Positions 34,420 through 43,435 of a stretch of 64,000 nucleotides of DNA are shown piece by piece. Numbering within the stretch: position 1 is the first letter of the stretch; each line of letters starts with the position of its first letter. The stretch covers positions 648,424 to 712,423 of the forward strand of contig CBDFNK010000023.1 of the NCBI GenBank assembly GCA_965250205.1, in the 5' to 3' direction. The DNA is from JAHZKN01 sp965250205. Its GTDB lineage: Bacteria > Pseudomonadota > Alphaproteobacteria > Rhizobiales > Hyphomicrobiaceae. The notes beneath the pieces are model-generated. The model searched no databases and was not told the DNA's origin. It was given only the letters and a program-made list of their open reading frames with translations. The translations under genes and the position numbers were made by a program.

Positions 34420-35190
34420 CTAGCCCTGGCGTCCGGCTGTTTCAATGTCCAGAACCCGGCCACAATGCTTGCAATGGACCGCATCGCGATCATGGCGATT
34501 GAGGCCGCAATCCGGACAGCGATGTGTGACGCGCAACGGCTGAAACACGGTTCGGACAAGTCGCAAAAAGAGCGCGACGCCAACAACCATAATGAAGACT
34601 GATAAAAGGCGTCCTGTCGTGCCGAATAGTGTGATGTCGCCAAATCCGGTTGTTGTTAGGGTGGCGACCGTGAAATAGAGCGCATCTATGTAGTTGGCGA
34701 TCATTGGGTTGGATCGCACCTGGGCGACAAACACGATCGCAGCCATAATGAAGACAAACACACCGAGATTGAGCGCGGCTTGGATGGTTTCCTCATTACG
34801 CATGAAGAAATCGGATTCTGATCTTAAGTCGCGTAATACGTGATAGGTGCGCAGCAGTCTCAGCGCCCGTAAGATACGCAAGAACAGCAAGCTTTCAAAC
34901 AATGCGGGCAGCAGTAGTGAAATGACAACAACAATATCGACCCAGGTCACCGGCTGTTTGAGTAGTGATAGAGGTCGGTTCGAGATGTAGAATCTCGCCA
35001 ATAGGTCTGCCAGGATGACGACGGCAATCAGTGCATCGACCCAGTAGATCCAGGGTTCATCGCGGATCACCGATGACACTAGGAAAAATGCAATCGAGAT
35101 AACATCAAATGCCAGCAGCGAGAACCGAAAGACACGAGCGCGTTGGTCCCAGCCGTGATAAAGGCCGTGCAAATTTTCGCGAAACGTCAT
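34420..35190 (-). CDS. Voltage-gated-type potassium channel with C-terminal zinc ribbon
   Basis: 256 residues with six membrane segments. S4 has regularly spaced arginines (LRILRALRLLRTYHVLRDLR), the pore loop carries TLTTTGFGDITL (K+ filter TxGFGD), and S6 is SVFIMVVGVALFLRL. The tail is a CxxC...CxxC zinc ribbon (CPDCGLNRHDRDAVHCKHCG). The six-helix K+ channel is clear; a zinc-ribbon gate or sensor is unusual, and its role is not known. It is divergent from the CPBP protease gene and lies upstream of ssrA. Confidence 0.88.
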   Translation of the reverse strand: MTFRENLHGLYHGWDQRARVFRFSLLAFDVISIAFFLVSSVIRDEPWIYWVDALIAVVILADLLARFYISNRPLSLLKQPVTWVDIVVVISLLLPALFESLLFLRILRALRLLRTYHVLRDLRSESDFFMRNEETIQAALNLGVFVFIMAAIVFVAQVRSNPMIANYIDALYFTVATLTTTGFGDITLFGTTGRLLSVFIMVVGVALFLRLVRTVFQPLRVTHRCPDCGLNRHDRDAVHCKHCGRVLDIETAGRQG

Positions 35191-35533
35191 GACTGTGGAT
35201 GACCTCGATTTGGCGGTGCGCGGTTGACACCGCGCATGTGTAACTCGTGTGCCAGAGTTGGCGAAAGCAATGCCCGGTTGTCAATCGGCAATGTTCCAGA
35301 TTGCGGCTTGATGCCGGGCTTGGTACGGTCTGTTTACATATTTTGGGGCAGCCTGACACGGGTCTGATCAGCAACACATCATGCTTTGGCGCACCTTTTG
35401 GGTGCCGGTTGTGGTCATGTGGCCAGATCTTAATTCTGCGGTTTTGGGCCCGAGTCAGGTACAACTCGCCAGAAATCTGGTCAGTTGGTTTTGTAACGCC
35501 TTCAAGCTTTGCCTGTGGACATAAGGAGCGGTT
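35191..35533. other. Divergent intergenic region of the channel and CPBP genes
   Basis: No gene. The notable element is a perfect 20-bp hairpin at 35217-35236 (see separate entry). The remaining DNA has no clear element; the CPBP ribosome site AAGGAG is at its right end. Confidence 0.4.
35217..35236. promoter_or_regulatory. Perfect inverted repeat 27 bp upstream of the K+ channel gene
   Basis: TGCGCGGT-TGAC-ACCGCGCA: an 8-bp perfect stem with a 4-nt loop. Its place just before the channel ATG (35190, minus) suggests an operator or a leader hairpin. No T tract follows, so it is not a usual terminator. Confidence 0.5.
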
Positions 35534-36304
35534 ATGACAGCGTTGCATCAATTTATGGCCGAGTCTGCACGTTACAAGGCTGAGACCCCTTGGGGCCCCT
35601 ACCAGGCACTTGCTGCAACAATTGCGATTGTTGTTGTGCCGCTCGTATTGGTGTTGTTGGTGATGCTTGTGCAAGGGGCGTCCGGATCGATGACGGGTGG
35701 CGGCGACGCGTTCATCAAAGACATGTTCCGGTTAAGCACGCCGTCCGGTGTGTTGGCGCTCGGCCTCAATCAGTTGGCAGCGCTAGGTTTGGTGTGGTGG
35801 TTTGCAGGCCGTCAAGGCATGCGTTGGCCGACACTCGGTCTCAGCTCTCCCTATCCGAGCTACGCTATGTGTTTTGCGCTCGCAGCGCTGTTCATTATGG
35901 TCATGGGTGTAATCGAATTTGGGCTCTATCAACTGATCAAATTCGATGTCTTCAAAGACAGCAAACTTCTGGTTGAGGGTCTGAGGTCAGCCATGTGGCC
36001 ATTTACGCTTGTGATGGCAGTCGTTCTGGCGCCGCTCTGGGAGGAATTGACTTTTCGTGGCTTCTTGCTGTCGGCCCTTGCCAAAACGCGCCTTGGAATT
36101 GTTGGCGCTGGTCTGATCTCAACAACGTTGTGGACGCTGTTACATGTCGGCTACTCCATTCCCGCATTGATCAGCGTATTTACGGCCGGTCTGGTGCTCA
36201 CGTGGCTGGTGTGGAAGACCGGCAGCTTGCGGGTTGCGATTGTAACTCATGCTATGGTGAATGTGTCGGCGGTTGTATTTGCCGGGTTGTTTTCACCCTA
36301 CTGA
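35534..36304 (+). CDS. CPBP-family intramembrane glutamic endopeptidase
   Basis: 256 residues with about six to eight membrane helices. The CPBP (ABI/Rce1-like) motifs are present: APLWEELTFRGFLL (EExxxR), TLWTLLHVGY with conserved His, and THAMVNVSAVV at the end. Such proteins process prenylated or other membrane substrates; here the substrate is unknown. AAGGAG 6 nt before the ATG supports the start. thyA follows 59 nt later on the same strand. Confidence 0.85.
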   Translation: MTALHQFMAESARYKAETPWGPYQALAATIAIVVVPLVLVLLVMLVQGASGSMTGGGDAFIKDMFRLSTPSGVLALGLNQLAALGLVWWFAGRQGMRWPTLGLSSPYPSYAMCFALAALFIMVMGVIEFGLYQLIKFDVFKDSKLLVEGLRSAMWPFTLVMAVVLAPLWEELTFRGFLLSALAKTRLGIVGAGLISTTLWTLLHVGYSIPALISVFTAGLVLTWLVWKTGSLRVAIVTHAMVNVSAVVFAGLFSPY

Positions 36305-36363
36305 TATTATCGTAAATTTTGCAGTCGGCACTTAAAACGCGACAACCAGGACGTAATGGTTTC

Positions 36364-37158
36364 ATGCAGCAGTATATTGATCTTGTCAGACGCATTCGCG
36401 ATGAGGGTGTAGAAAAAGGTGATCGCACCGGCACCGGCACCAAGTCCATATTTGGCCATCAGATGCGCTTTGACTTATCAGATGGCTTTCCAATGCTGAC
36501 CACCAAGAAATTGCACATGAAGTCGATCGTGCATGAGCTGCTTTGGTTTCTGGCCGGTGACACCAATATTGGCTATCTCAAAGATCACGGCGTGCGCATT
36601 TGGGATGAATGGGCGGACAGCGACGGTAATCTTGGCCCCGTGTATGGCAAACAATGGCGGTCGTGGGCGGCTCCAGATGGCCGCACGATTGATCAAATCT
36701 CAGATGCTGTTGACTTGATCAAGACCGACCCTGACAGTCGCCGCATAATCATTTCAGCATGGAACCCTGCAGACATTCCCAACATGGCCTTAGCGCCGTG
36801 TCATTGCCTGTTCCAGTTTTATGTCGGCGCTGGCCGCTTGTCGTGCCAGCTCTATCAGCGCTCGGCAGATGTGTTCTTAGGTGTGCCCTTCAATATCGCC
36901 AGCTACGCCCTGCTGACCGAGATGTTAGCGCAGGCCACGGGATTAAAACCGGGTAGCTTTGTGCACACGCTCGGTGATGCCCATCTCTATAACAACCATT
37001 TTGCACAGGTTGACGAACAACTCTCTCGCAGCCCACGTGCATTGCCCAAGCTCAAGCTAGAAAATCGCGGCCAATCCCTGTTTGATTTCAAATACAGTGA
37101 CGTAGCGCTTGTCGACTATGACCCCCATCGGCACATCTCGGCGCCCGTGGCGGTTTAG
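36364..37158 (+). CDS. thyA: Thymidylate synthase
   Basis: Converts dUMP to dTMP using methylene-tetrahydrofolate. From the ATG at 36364 it has 264 residues, exactly the E. coli-type length; an in-frame start at 36319 adds 15 residues without support. Visible: GDRTGTGTKSIFGHQMRFDL (phosphate-binding Arg), HELLWFLAGDTN, active-site Cys in LAPCHCLFQFYV, QRSADVFLGVPFNIASYALL, and the C-terminal KMAPVAV-like end ISAPVAV. folA lies downstream, so the folate cycle pair is close. Its end overlaps the convergent lipoprotein gene by 4 nt. Confidence 0.96.
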   Translation: MQQYIDLVRRIRDEGVEKGDRTGTGTKSIFGHQMRFDLSDGFPMLTTKKLHMKSIVHELLWFLAGDTNIGYLKDHGVRIWDEWADSDGNLGPVYGKQWRSWAAPDGRTIDQISDAVDLIKTDPDSRRIIISAWNPADIPNMALAPCHCLFQFYVGAGRLSCQLYQRSADVFLGVPFNIASYALLTEMLAQATGLKPGSFVHTLGDAHLYNNHFAQVDEQLSRSPRALPKLKLENRGQSLFDFKYSDVALVDYDPHRHISAPVAV

Positions 37159-37634
37159 GGTGTGCTGCCCGTCTGAACATTTTTAGAGGGACCTGCGGGT
37201 GGGGTCTGGGCTGATTTTCCAGAAGCCAGTTCTTCTTCGCCTTTCAAAGGGCGAACGGTGAGGACGTTGTCAAAGGAATCATAGATGACTTCGGCACTGA
37301 CCTTGGTGCCATTGAAGTGGCCTTCAACCGGCGTACCAACAGCTTCCCAAAGCCCTAATGTGACAACATCAGCTGCCCCGTGAAGGACCGCGCGGCCTGC
37401 CTTTTCCGCACCGTGATAGCCTTGCACGAATGAAAAAATATCTACCCGATTACCGTTGCGCATTTCGCTGTGCTGGGGGGATCCAAATTCCGCGATGAGC
37501 TTGGCTCTTGGTTGCCCTTTACTCAACAAGGATAAGTCCTTTTCACCCGGTTGGGTGGCGGCCATATAGACCGCACATCCTGCAAGCGTGTGCGCCGATA
37601 CGAGTAATATCAATAAAACAAACAACCGCCTCAT
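37155..37634 (-). CDS. Putative lipoprotein of unknown function
   Basis: 159 residues. N-terminal signal with lipobox (LLILLVSAHTLAGCA). The middle GQPRAKLIAEFGSPQHSEMRNGNRVDIFSF resembles SmpA/OmlA-like small lipoproteins. Then a Gly/Ala stretch (ADVVTLGLWEAVGTPVEGHF) and a Pro/Ser-rich tail. Function unknown. Convergent with thyA, divergent from folA. Confidence 0.72.
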   Translation of the reverse strand: MRRLFVLLILLVSAHTLAGCAVYMAATQPGEKDLSLLSKGQPRAKLIAEFGSPQHSEMRNGNRVDIFSFVQGYHGAEKAGRAVLHGAADVVTLGLWEAVGTPVEGHFNGTKVSAEVIYDSFDNVLTVRPLKGEEELASGKSAQTPPAGPSKNVQTGSTP

Positions 37635-37806
37635 GGCTCAGTCTCCAACTGAATTTCCTAAGCTCTGGAATCAAAGCAAAAACAGGCTTCGACCTATAGT
37701 AATTAAACCGCTATAGCAACGGACTAGGACACACGAGATGCGCCGTCGTTGTACGGTGAGGCTATGTTTTCTTGACTCGCGTAAAGGTTTTGCACGGAAT
37801 ATACAG

Positions 37807-38355
37807 GTGAATACGAAATTGAACGAACACCGTCCATTACTCATCTCCCTCATCGTTGCTGTTGCAGAAAATGGTATCATCGGTCGCGATGGCGACCTGC
37901 CGTGGCGTATGTCGTCCGATCTCAAAACCTTTCGCCGCCTGACCATGGGTAAGCCGGTAATTATGGGTCGTAAGACGTTTGAGACCTTAAAGAAGCCTCT
38001 GGATGGGCGCACCAATATTGTTGTGACGCGTGGGGCTGACTTTAAGGCGGATGGTGTGGTTGTGACAGGCTCGGTTGATGAAGCCCTTGAAGCGGCCCGC
38101 CAGGCGCTGGCAACGGACAATCAAGATGGTGAAGTGATGGTCATGGGAGGCGCTGAGATTTACGCTCAGACCGTCGCCAAGGCTGATCGTATTTACTTTA
38201 CTGAGATCCATGCCACGCCAGACGGCGATACAACTTTTCCACCGCTTGGGGACGGGCGCTGGAAGGAGGTCTCCTCTAAGCCCATTACCCAAGGCCCCGG
38301 TGATGACCACGGCGCCACGTTACGGGTTCTGGAGCGCATTCAGCAAGATGAATAA
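37807..38355 (+). CDS. folA: Dihydrofolate reductase
   Basis: Reduces dihydrofolate with NADPH, regenerating the cofactor used by ThyA. Core motifs: ISLIVAVAENGIIGRDGDLPW with the substrate-loop Trp, MSSDLKTFRRLTMGKPVIMGRKT (NADPH site), and GGAEIYAQTVAKADRIYFTEI. I favour the GTG at 37807 or a start close to it, giving about 182 residues; the open frame reaches 37738, but the extra N-terminus is unlike the family. The ribosome site is weak, so the start is uncertain. Confidence 0.9.
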   Translation: MNTKLNEHRPLLISLIVAVAENGIIGRDGDLPWRMSSDLKTFRRLTMGKPVIMGRKTFETLKKPLDGRTNIVVTRGADFKADGVVVTGSVDEALEAARQALATDNQDGEVMVMGGAEIYAQTVAKADRIYFTEIHATPDGDTTFPPLGDGRWKEVSSKPITQGPGDDHGATLRVLERIQQDE

Positions 38356-38378
38356 CTATCAAATTTATACGGAATTTC

Positions 38379-38443
38379 AGGCCTAAAGGTCTGGCCTAAA
38401 GGTCTGGCCCAGGTCTGGCCCCAGGTCGGGCCCCAGGTCGGGC
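38379..38443 (+). repeat. Short imperfect tandem repeat between folA and hflK
   Basis: Five units of 11-13 bp of the form GGCCTAAAGGTCT / GGCCCCAGGTCGG in tandem. The first two carry TAAAGGTCT and the later three CAGGTCxG, suggesting stepwise duplication. It lies about 20 nt after the folA stop. Confidence 0.7.
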
Positions 38444-38529
38444 AAGACTTGAATATTGCGCGCCCGTTACCATCTCTCATAGCTCCATTTGCGATCCCCT
38501 TGTTGCTAGCCTATAAGCGGGATTCATGA

Positions 38530-38563
38530 GGTTCTTGGCGCGCCACGGCGCGGTTTAAGAACC
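38530..38563. promoter_or_regulatory. Hairpin upstream of hflK
   Basis: GGTTCTT (38530-38536) and AAGAACC (38557-38563) pair perfectly around a GC-rich centre with two GGCGCG copies. It lies about 60 nt before the hflK start. It may be a folA terminator without T tract or part of the hflK leader. Confidence 0.45.
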
Positions 38564-38626
38564 AGCCTAGCCGACATCGTTCGGCAGGTTTTCTTTATCG
38601 ACATGTCCAAGTGAAAGGCCTTGTTT

Positions 38627-39778
38627 ATGCCCTGGAGCAATCAAACTGGCGGTGGCGGCCGCAAAGGCAGTGGAAATGGCGGCCCTTGGGGTGGCGGGCA
38701 AGGCTCGGGTGGCAACGGGGGCGGTCAGCCGCCTGATTTGGAGGATATGTTGAAGCGATCGCAAGACAAGATGAAGCGCGCCATGGGCGGCGGCGGCGGC
38801 GGCGGCTTTCCGGGGATCCTGCTCTTTTTAGGTGCCATCATCGGCGCATTGACCGTTGTTTGGTTTGCCTTCTTTTTCCAAGTTCAACCAAGCCAACAAG
38901 GTCTTGTTCTTCGCTTCGGTGAGCATGTGCGCACAGAAGGAGAAGGGCTACATTTTCGCTATCCCTACCCAATCGAGCAGGTTTACCTGGTTGACTTTAC
39001 GACCAACAAATCCGTGGAACTTGGTGTCCGTACGACGAGTAGCTACCGTGGCACCTCATCTGAACAAGATGTACCGGAAGAAAGCCTCATGCTGACCGGC
39101 GATGAAAACATCGTTGACGTTGACTTCGTTGTGCAATGGAACATCAAGAACGTCGAAGACTATTTATTCAATATTCAAAATCCAGATTCGACCGTCAAAG
39201 AAGTAGCTGAAAGCGTGATGCGTGAAGTGGTTGGCAAATCAAATATCGCACCATTGCTCACCAAGGAGCGCGCCAAGACGGCGCAGGATGTTGCCGATCT
39301 GGTACAAAAAACGCTTGATTCATATGGAGCTGGTATCCGGATCAAAGGTGTCCAGTTGAAGAAATCAGATCCGCCAGAAAAGGTTATTGATGCCTTCCGT
39401 GATGTCCAAGCTGCTAAGGCAGACCAAGAACGGCTGCAAAACGAAGCCAACGCCTATGCCAACCGCATTGTGCCAGAGGCGCGCGGTGCAGCAGAACGTA
39501 TTTTGCAAGCTGCCCAAGGTTATCGCGATCAAACCATTGCGGAAGCAACAGGTGAAGCATCACGCTTTGAAAAGATCTATGAAGAATATCGCAAGGCACC
39601 AGAAGTCACCCGCAAGCGGATGTTCTTAGAGACGATGGAGCGGGTGTTTAAAAACACCGACAAGATCATCCTTGATGGCGGCAAAGGTGGGTCCGGGGTT
39701 GTACCCTACTTACCGCTCAATGAACTGACCAAGCCGCGCGCCGCCGCCGCCGGTAACAATCAGGCTGGAGGACAATAA
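38627..39778 (+). CDS. hflK: FtsH protease modulator HflK
   Basis: Inner-membrane SPFH/prohibitin-type protein that with HflC forms a large cage around FtsH. A Gly-rich N-terminal part (GGGGRKGSGNGGPWGGG) is followed by one membrane helix (GILLFLGAIIGALTVVWF) and the SPFH domain (QPSQQGLVLRFGEHVRTEG onward), then a helical repeat region with many Ala/Glu. About 383 residues, normal. The ATG at 38627 is preferred to the TTG two codons upstream. hflC begins 1 nt after the stop. Confidence 0.95.
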   Translation: MPWSNQTGGGGRKGSGNGGPWGGGQGSGGNGGGQPPDLEDMLKRSQDKMKRAMGGGGGGGFPGILLFLGAIIGALTVVWFAFFFQVQPSQQGLVLRFGEHVRTEGEGLHFRYPYPIEQVYLVDFTTNKSVELGVRTTSSYRGTSSEQDVPEESLMLTGDENIVDVDFVVQWNIKNVEDYLFNIQNPDSTVKEVAESVMREVVGKSNIAPLLTKERAKTAQDVADLVQKTLDSYGAGIRIKGVQLKKSDPPEKVIDAFRDVQAAKADQERLQNEANAYANRIVPEARGAAERILQAAQGYRDQTIAEATGEASRFEKIYEEYRKAPEVTRKRMFLETMERVFKNTDKIILDGGKGGSGVVPYLPLNELTKPRAAAAGNNQAGGQ

Positions 39779-39779
39779 A

Positions 39780-40661
39780 ATGAGAGCAATTATATCTGCC
39801 CTGTTTGTCATAATTTTGATTGCTGCGGCTGCAACGGTTTATTTTTCGGTGTTCTTTGTCCATCAGACAGAACAGGCCATGGTTTTACGTTTTGGTGAGT
39901 TTAAGAAAATCATCAAAAAGCCGGGCCTGCACTGGAAAATCCCTGTGGCTGAGACCGTTAAATTCTTTGACAAGCGTATCCTGGATTTGGATATAGCGCC
40001 CAAAGAGTTGCCAGCTCTGGACCAAAAGCGTCTCGTCGTTGATGCGTTTGCACGCTTCAAAATCACCAAGCCATTGGAGTTTTATAAAACTCTGCGAAAC
40101 GAAGCGCACGCCCGCGAACAGTTAGGTCAGGTGTTTGACAACGAGCTGCGTAAGGCAATTGGTGCCTCAACCTTCACAGATGTTGTACGTGACAAGCGGG
40201 ATGTCTTGATGAAGGAAATACTCGCAAAACTAAATTCTGAGGCAGAGTCCCAGAGTTACGGCATTGAAGTTGTCGATGTGCGCACCAAGCGTGTTGATCT
40301 GCCAGAGCAGAATAGTGAAGCAATCTATCGCCGTATGCAGACCGAGCGCCAACGCGAAGCAGCGGAGTTCCGTGCTGAAGGCAATGCTGCGGCCAACCGT
40401 ATTCGAGCGACGGCTGATAAAGAAGCTGTGGTGATCAAGGCCGACGCGACGAACAAGGGTCAGCAGATCCGTGGTGATGGTGATGCACAGCGTAATGCGA
40501 TCTTCGCCAAAGCGTTTGGCCGTGATGTTAACTTCTTTGGCTTCTATCGCTCAATGCAGGCCTATGAAAAAGGTCTCAATCCAGGCGATACGCGGATGCT
40601 GATCTCACCGGATTCGGACTTCTTCAAATACTTCAAGGATCCAAATGGAGCCGCGCCGTAG
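39780..40661 (+). CDS. hflC: FtsH protease modulator HflC
   Basis: Partner of HflK. One N-terminal membrane helix (IISALFVIILIAAAATVYFSV), then the SPFH domain (HQTEQAMVLRFGEFKKI) and a helical tail with the Arg/Ala-rich TERQREAAEFRAEGNAAANR segment. 293 residues, normal. GGAGGACAATAAAATG shows its ribosome site inside the end of hflK, so the pair is translationally coupled. Confidence 0.96.
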   Translation: MRAIISALFVIILIAAAATVYFSVFFVHQTEQAMVLRFGEFKKIIKKPGLHWKIPVAETVKFFDKRILDLDIAPKELPALDQKRLVVDAFARFKITKPLEFYKTLRNEAHAREQLGQVFDNELRKAIGASTFTDVVRDKRDVLMKEILAKLNSEAESQSYGIEVVDVRTKRVDLPEQNSEAIYRRMQTERQREAAEFRAEGNAAANRIRATADKEAVVIKADATNKGQQIRGDGDAQRNAIFAKAFGRDVNFFGFYRSMQAYEKGLNPGDTRMLISPDSDFFKYFKDPNGAAP

Positions 40662-40676
40662 GCGCTTGGACCTGCG

Positions 40677-40862
40677 ATGGGAGATCTGACTGTCGCATTC
40701 GGACTGGTGTTGGTGATCGAGGGCCTGTTGTGGGCGCTGGCTCCTGACGCTGGCCGCCAAATGCTGGCTCTTGCCGCGGAAACGCCACAAAAAACGTTGC
40801 AAACTTTTGGTTGGGTTGCTGTTGTGACCGGCGTTGGCTTAGTCTGGCTTATCCGCGGTTGA
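40677..40862 (+). CDS. DUF2065 family small membrane protein
   Basis: 61 residues with two hydrophobic helices (LTVAFGLVLVIEGLLWALAP and TFGWVAVVTGVGLVWLI) and the family's LxxEGLxxALxP motif. Genes of this family follow hflC in many Proteobacteria, as here (15 nt gap). Function unknown; probably associated with the HflKC-FtsH or DegP neighbourhood. Confidence 0.88.
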   Translation: MGDLTVAFGLVLVIEGLLWALAPDAGRQMLALAAETPQKTLQTFGWVAVVTGVGLVWLIRG

Positions 40863-40902
40863 GTCGTATCTCAGCTGTGATCTAAGTGCCCACGCGTTCC
40901 AC

Positions 40903-40985
40903 AGCATGTTCAGAAAAAGTGTATGCGGTTTTGTGCCCTGAACATGCTCCAAATCGAAGGGTTAGATCGCGTTCGCGAAGTTATA
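40903..40985 (+). repeat. Short palindromic repeat of the AGCATGTTC type
   Basis: AGCATGTTCAG...CTGAACATGCT (40903-40948) makes a hairpin around AAAAGTGTATGCGGTTTTG. A second module with GATCGCGTTCGCGAAG follows. Same family as the copy at 16187. It lies in the leader region of degP. Confidence 0.75.
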
Positions 40986-41012
40986 AAAATGAATGCGCTC
41001 TAAGGATCGTTG

Positions 41013-42503
41013 ATGTCAGGCAAGACCCTACGTATTCCAAGAAGCATCACCCTAGACATTCTAGGCGTCTTGGCTGTGCTGGTGCTTTTTTTTGCGGGCG
41101 TTGCTGCCCCATCATTGGCGCACGTCTCATCCCGACCAGGACCTGAAACCGTAGCGCCCATTGCGGAAAGTCTCTTCCCCGCAGTCGTCAATATTTCCAG
41201 CACGCAGCTGGTGCGGGGTCCGGAAGGCATCCCACTACCAAAAGTACCTAAAGGCTCGCAATTTGAGGAATTGTTGGAAGACCTTTTCAAGGGCCGGGGC
41301 AACTCGCCGCTGGACCGCAAAGTGTCTTCTCTTGGGTCTGGCTTTGTTGTCGACGGAAAAGAGGGCCTGATTGTAACCAACAATCATGTCATCGACGGTG
41401 CCGACGAAATTTGGATCACCTTTCCAGATGGCAAAAAACTCAAAGTCATTGAGATTGTTGGCCGTGACCGCAAAACAGACCTTGCTTTGCTCAAAGTGAA
41501 GTCGCGCAAGCCTTTGCCATTTGTTGAACTCGGTCCGTCAAATAACTTGCGAGTTGGCGATTGGGTGATGGCAATTGGCAATCCATTCGGCCTTGGCGGC
41601 TCGCTAACGCTGGGCATTATTTCAGCAAAGCAGCGCGATATTAATGCTGGTCCCTATGACGAATTTTTGCAAACAGATGCCTCCATCAATAAGGGCAATT
41701 CAGGCGGACCATTGTTTGACATGAACGGCAAAGTCGTTGGCGTCAATACGGCCATTATTTCACCGAACGGCGGCTCGATCGGGATCGGGTTTGCAACGCC
41801 ATCGGATATTGTCAAAGAGATCATCGGACAATTGCGTAAGCATGGATCGGCACAACGTGGCTGGCTCGGTGTGCGCATTCAAACCATCACCGAGGACATT
41901 GCTGATTCGCTTGGCGTTGCTGCAAATTCAGGCGCGCTGGTATCTGGCGTTACGCTGGGTGGACCAGGTGCATCATCAGGGCTTAAGGCGGGTGATGTCA
42001 TTTTGACATTTGGCGGCCAAAAGGTGTCGTCGATGAAGGGTCTGCCACGCCTTGTGGCGCGCGCCAAGATTGGCCAACCTGCTAACGTTGAAATCCTGCG
42101 CCAAGGCCAAAGGAAAACGCTTAAAATAGTCGTCGGTCGAATGAAGCAGGGCGATGATTTCGCCGGCCTTCCAAAAACGGGTCCATCCTCCAAAAGTAAG
42201 CAACGAAAAACCGTTTTAGGGATGGGGCTATCAAAGTTGACGGCAACTCTGCGAGATGAACTGGGGCTGAGTGAGGTCATGAAAGGTGTGGTTGTGACCA
42301 GCGTCGATGCGACCAGTGTTGCAGCAGAAAAGAACATTCAGATCGGAGACGTGATCACCGAAATGCAGCAGGACGTGATCACCACGCCAGAGGGGGCTGC
42401 AGACAAAGTTGCGCGGTTGAAGAAATCTGGTGCCAAGAGGATGCTTGTTTTGGTCGAAAATCCCAGAGGCGACACCCGCTATGTGGCGCTACCCTTTGAA
42501 TAA
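41013..42503 (+). CDS. degP: Periplasmic serine endoprotease DegP/HtrA (Do family)
   Basis: Envelope quality-control protease and chaperone. N-terminal signal (VLAVLVLFFAGVAAPSLAH), catalytic His in TNNHVIDGADE, Asp in KTDLALLKV, Ser in NKGNSGGPLF, then two PDZ domains (from about GWLGVRIQTITED and GLSEVMKGVVVTSVD). About 496 residues, normal. The ATG at 41013 is supported by TAAGGA 7 nt upstream; a TTG lies one codon before. It is placed after hflK-hflC-DUF2065, all membrane protein quality control. Confidence 0.95.
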   Translation: MSGKTLRIPRSITLDILGVLAVLVLFFAGVAAPSLAHVSSRPGPETVAPIAESLFPAVVNISSTQLVRGPEGIPLPKVPKGSQFEELLEDLFKGRGNSPLDRKVSSLGSGFVVDGKEGLIVTNNHVIDGADEIWITFPDGKKLKVIEIVGRDRKTDLALLKVKSRKPLPFVELGPSNNLRVGDWVMAIGNPFGLGGSLTLGIISAKQRDINAGPYDEFLQTDASINKGNSGGPLFDMNGKVVGVNTAIISPNGGSIGIGFATPSDIVKEIIGQLRKHGSAQRGWLGVRIQTITEDIADSLGVAANSGALVSGVTLGGPGASSGLKAGDVILTFGGQKVSSMKGLPRLVARAKIGQPANVEILRQGQRKTLKIVVGRMKQGDDFAGLPKTGPSSKSKQRKTVLGMGLSKLTATLRDELGLSEVMKGVVVTSVDATSVAAEKNIQIGDVITEMQQDVITTPEGAADKVARLKKSGAKRMLVLVENPRGDTRYVALPFE

Positions 42504-42680
42504 CGGGAAAGGGCTTTAGCTACCCACGGTCGGTCAGAGCAGGTCTCTTGATCCGACTTGGGTGAGGCGATTTCGGCTGCCGACAAGGTCCTCGAGCCTG
42601 TGTTATGAAGACATCCGAGACTCAAAGCCCGGTCCGGGCGAAGGTAATTTTCGCACGCAATGACATGATGGAGACCTAAG

Positions 42681-43394
42681 GTGTCGGACGACCATTCTCT
42701 GCTTGAAACCATTTCAGACTCACTTGCCCCCGTACATCCAGACGGGCACAAGTTTGTCGCCATCGGTGCGCTGTTGACCCTGCTGTTTTTTGTTCTCTGG
42801 CCGCCGCTTGGTTGGTTGCTCGCCCTTGTGACAGCGTGGGTGATCTATTTCTTCCGCGATCCCGAGCGCGTCGTACCGATGCGGAATGGGCTGATTGTTG
42901 CGCCAGCCGATGGCAAAGTGTCGATGATCGAAGAGGTGCGTCCTCCTGCAGAACTAGGGCTTGGCGATGAGCCGCGCGTGCGTGTCTCCATTTTTCTGTC
43001 TGTGTTTGATGTTCACATCAACCGTGCCCCAATCGCAGGGCGCATTACACGGTCTGTTTATATCCCTGGTACATTTGTCAATGCAGCACTTGATAAAGCC
43101 AGTGAAGACAATGAGCGCCGGGCTTGGTTGATCGAGAATGCAAATGGCGATGGCATTGGCGTGGTGCAGATCGCAGGGCTGGTCGCGCGACGCATTTTGG
43201 CGTTTAAGAAGGAAGGCGACAGTACTGGAGCGGGGGAGCGCATTGGGCTCATTCGCTTTGGTTCGCGTGTAGATACGTTCTTGCCGCCTGGGCAAACCGT
43301 GCAGGTTTCGGTGGGCCAGCGAGCCGTGGGTGGTGAAACCGTGTTGGCTGATTTAAAGTCGGATGAACCAGAGCGTGATTATAGGGCGACGTAG
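42681..43394 (+). CDS. psd: Phosphatidylserine decarboxylase
   Basis: Makes phosphatidylethanolamine. 237 residues, the short 'archaetidylserine-type' proenzyme. Two membrane segments near the start (GALLTLLFFVLWPPLGWLLALV), then VAPADGKVSMIEEV, VFDVHINRAPIAGRI and the self-cleavage site with GSR in RFGSRVDTFLP, where Ser becomes the pyruvoyl group. pssA follows 41 nt downstream; the two act in sequence on phosphatidylserine. Start at GTG 42681 (GACCTAAG upstream). Confidence 0.93.
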   Translation: MSDDHSLLETISDSLAPVHPDGHKFVAIGALLTLLFFVLWPPLGWLLALVTAWVIYFFRDPERVVPMRNGLIVAPADGKVSMIEEVRPPAELGLGDEPRVRVSIFLSVFDVHINRAPIAGRITRSVYIPGTFVNAALDKASEDNERRAWLIENANGDGIGVVQIAGLVARRILAFKKEGDSTGAGERIGLIRFGSRVDTFLPPGQTVQVSVGQRAVGGETVLADLKSDEPERDYRAT

Positions 43395-43435
43395 GTCGCG
43401 CCGATACGTTCGCGGAACGTTAAGGACCCAAGTCA

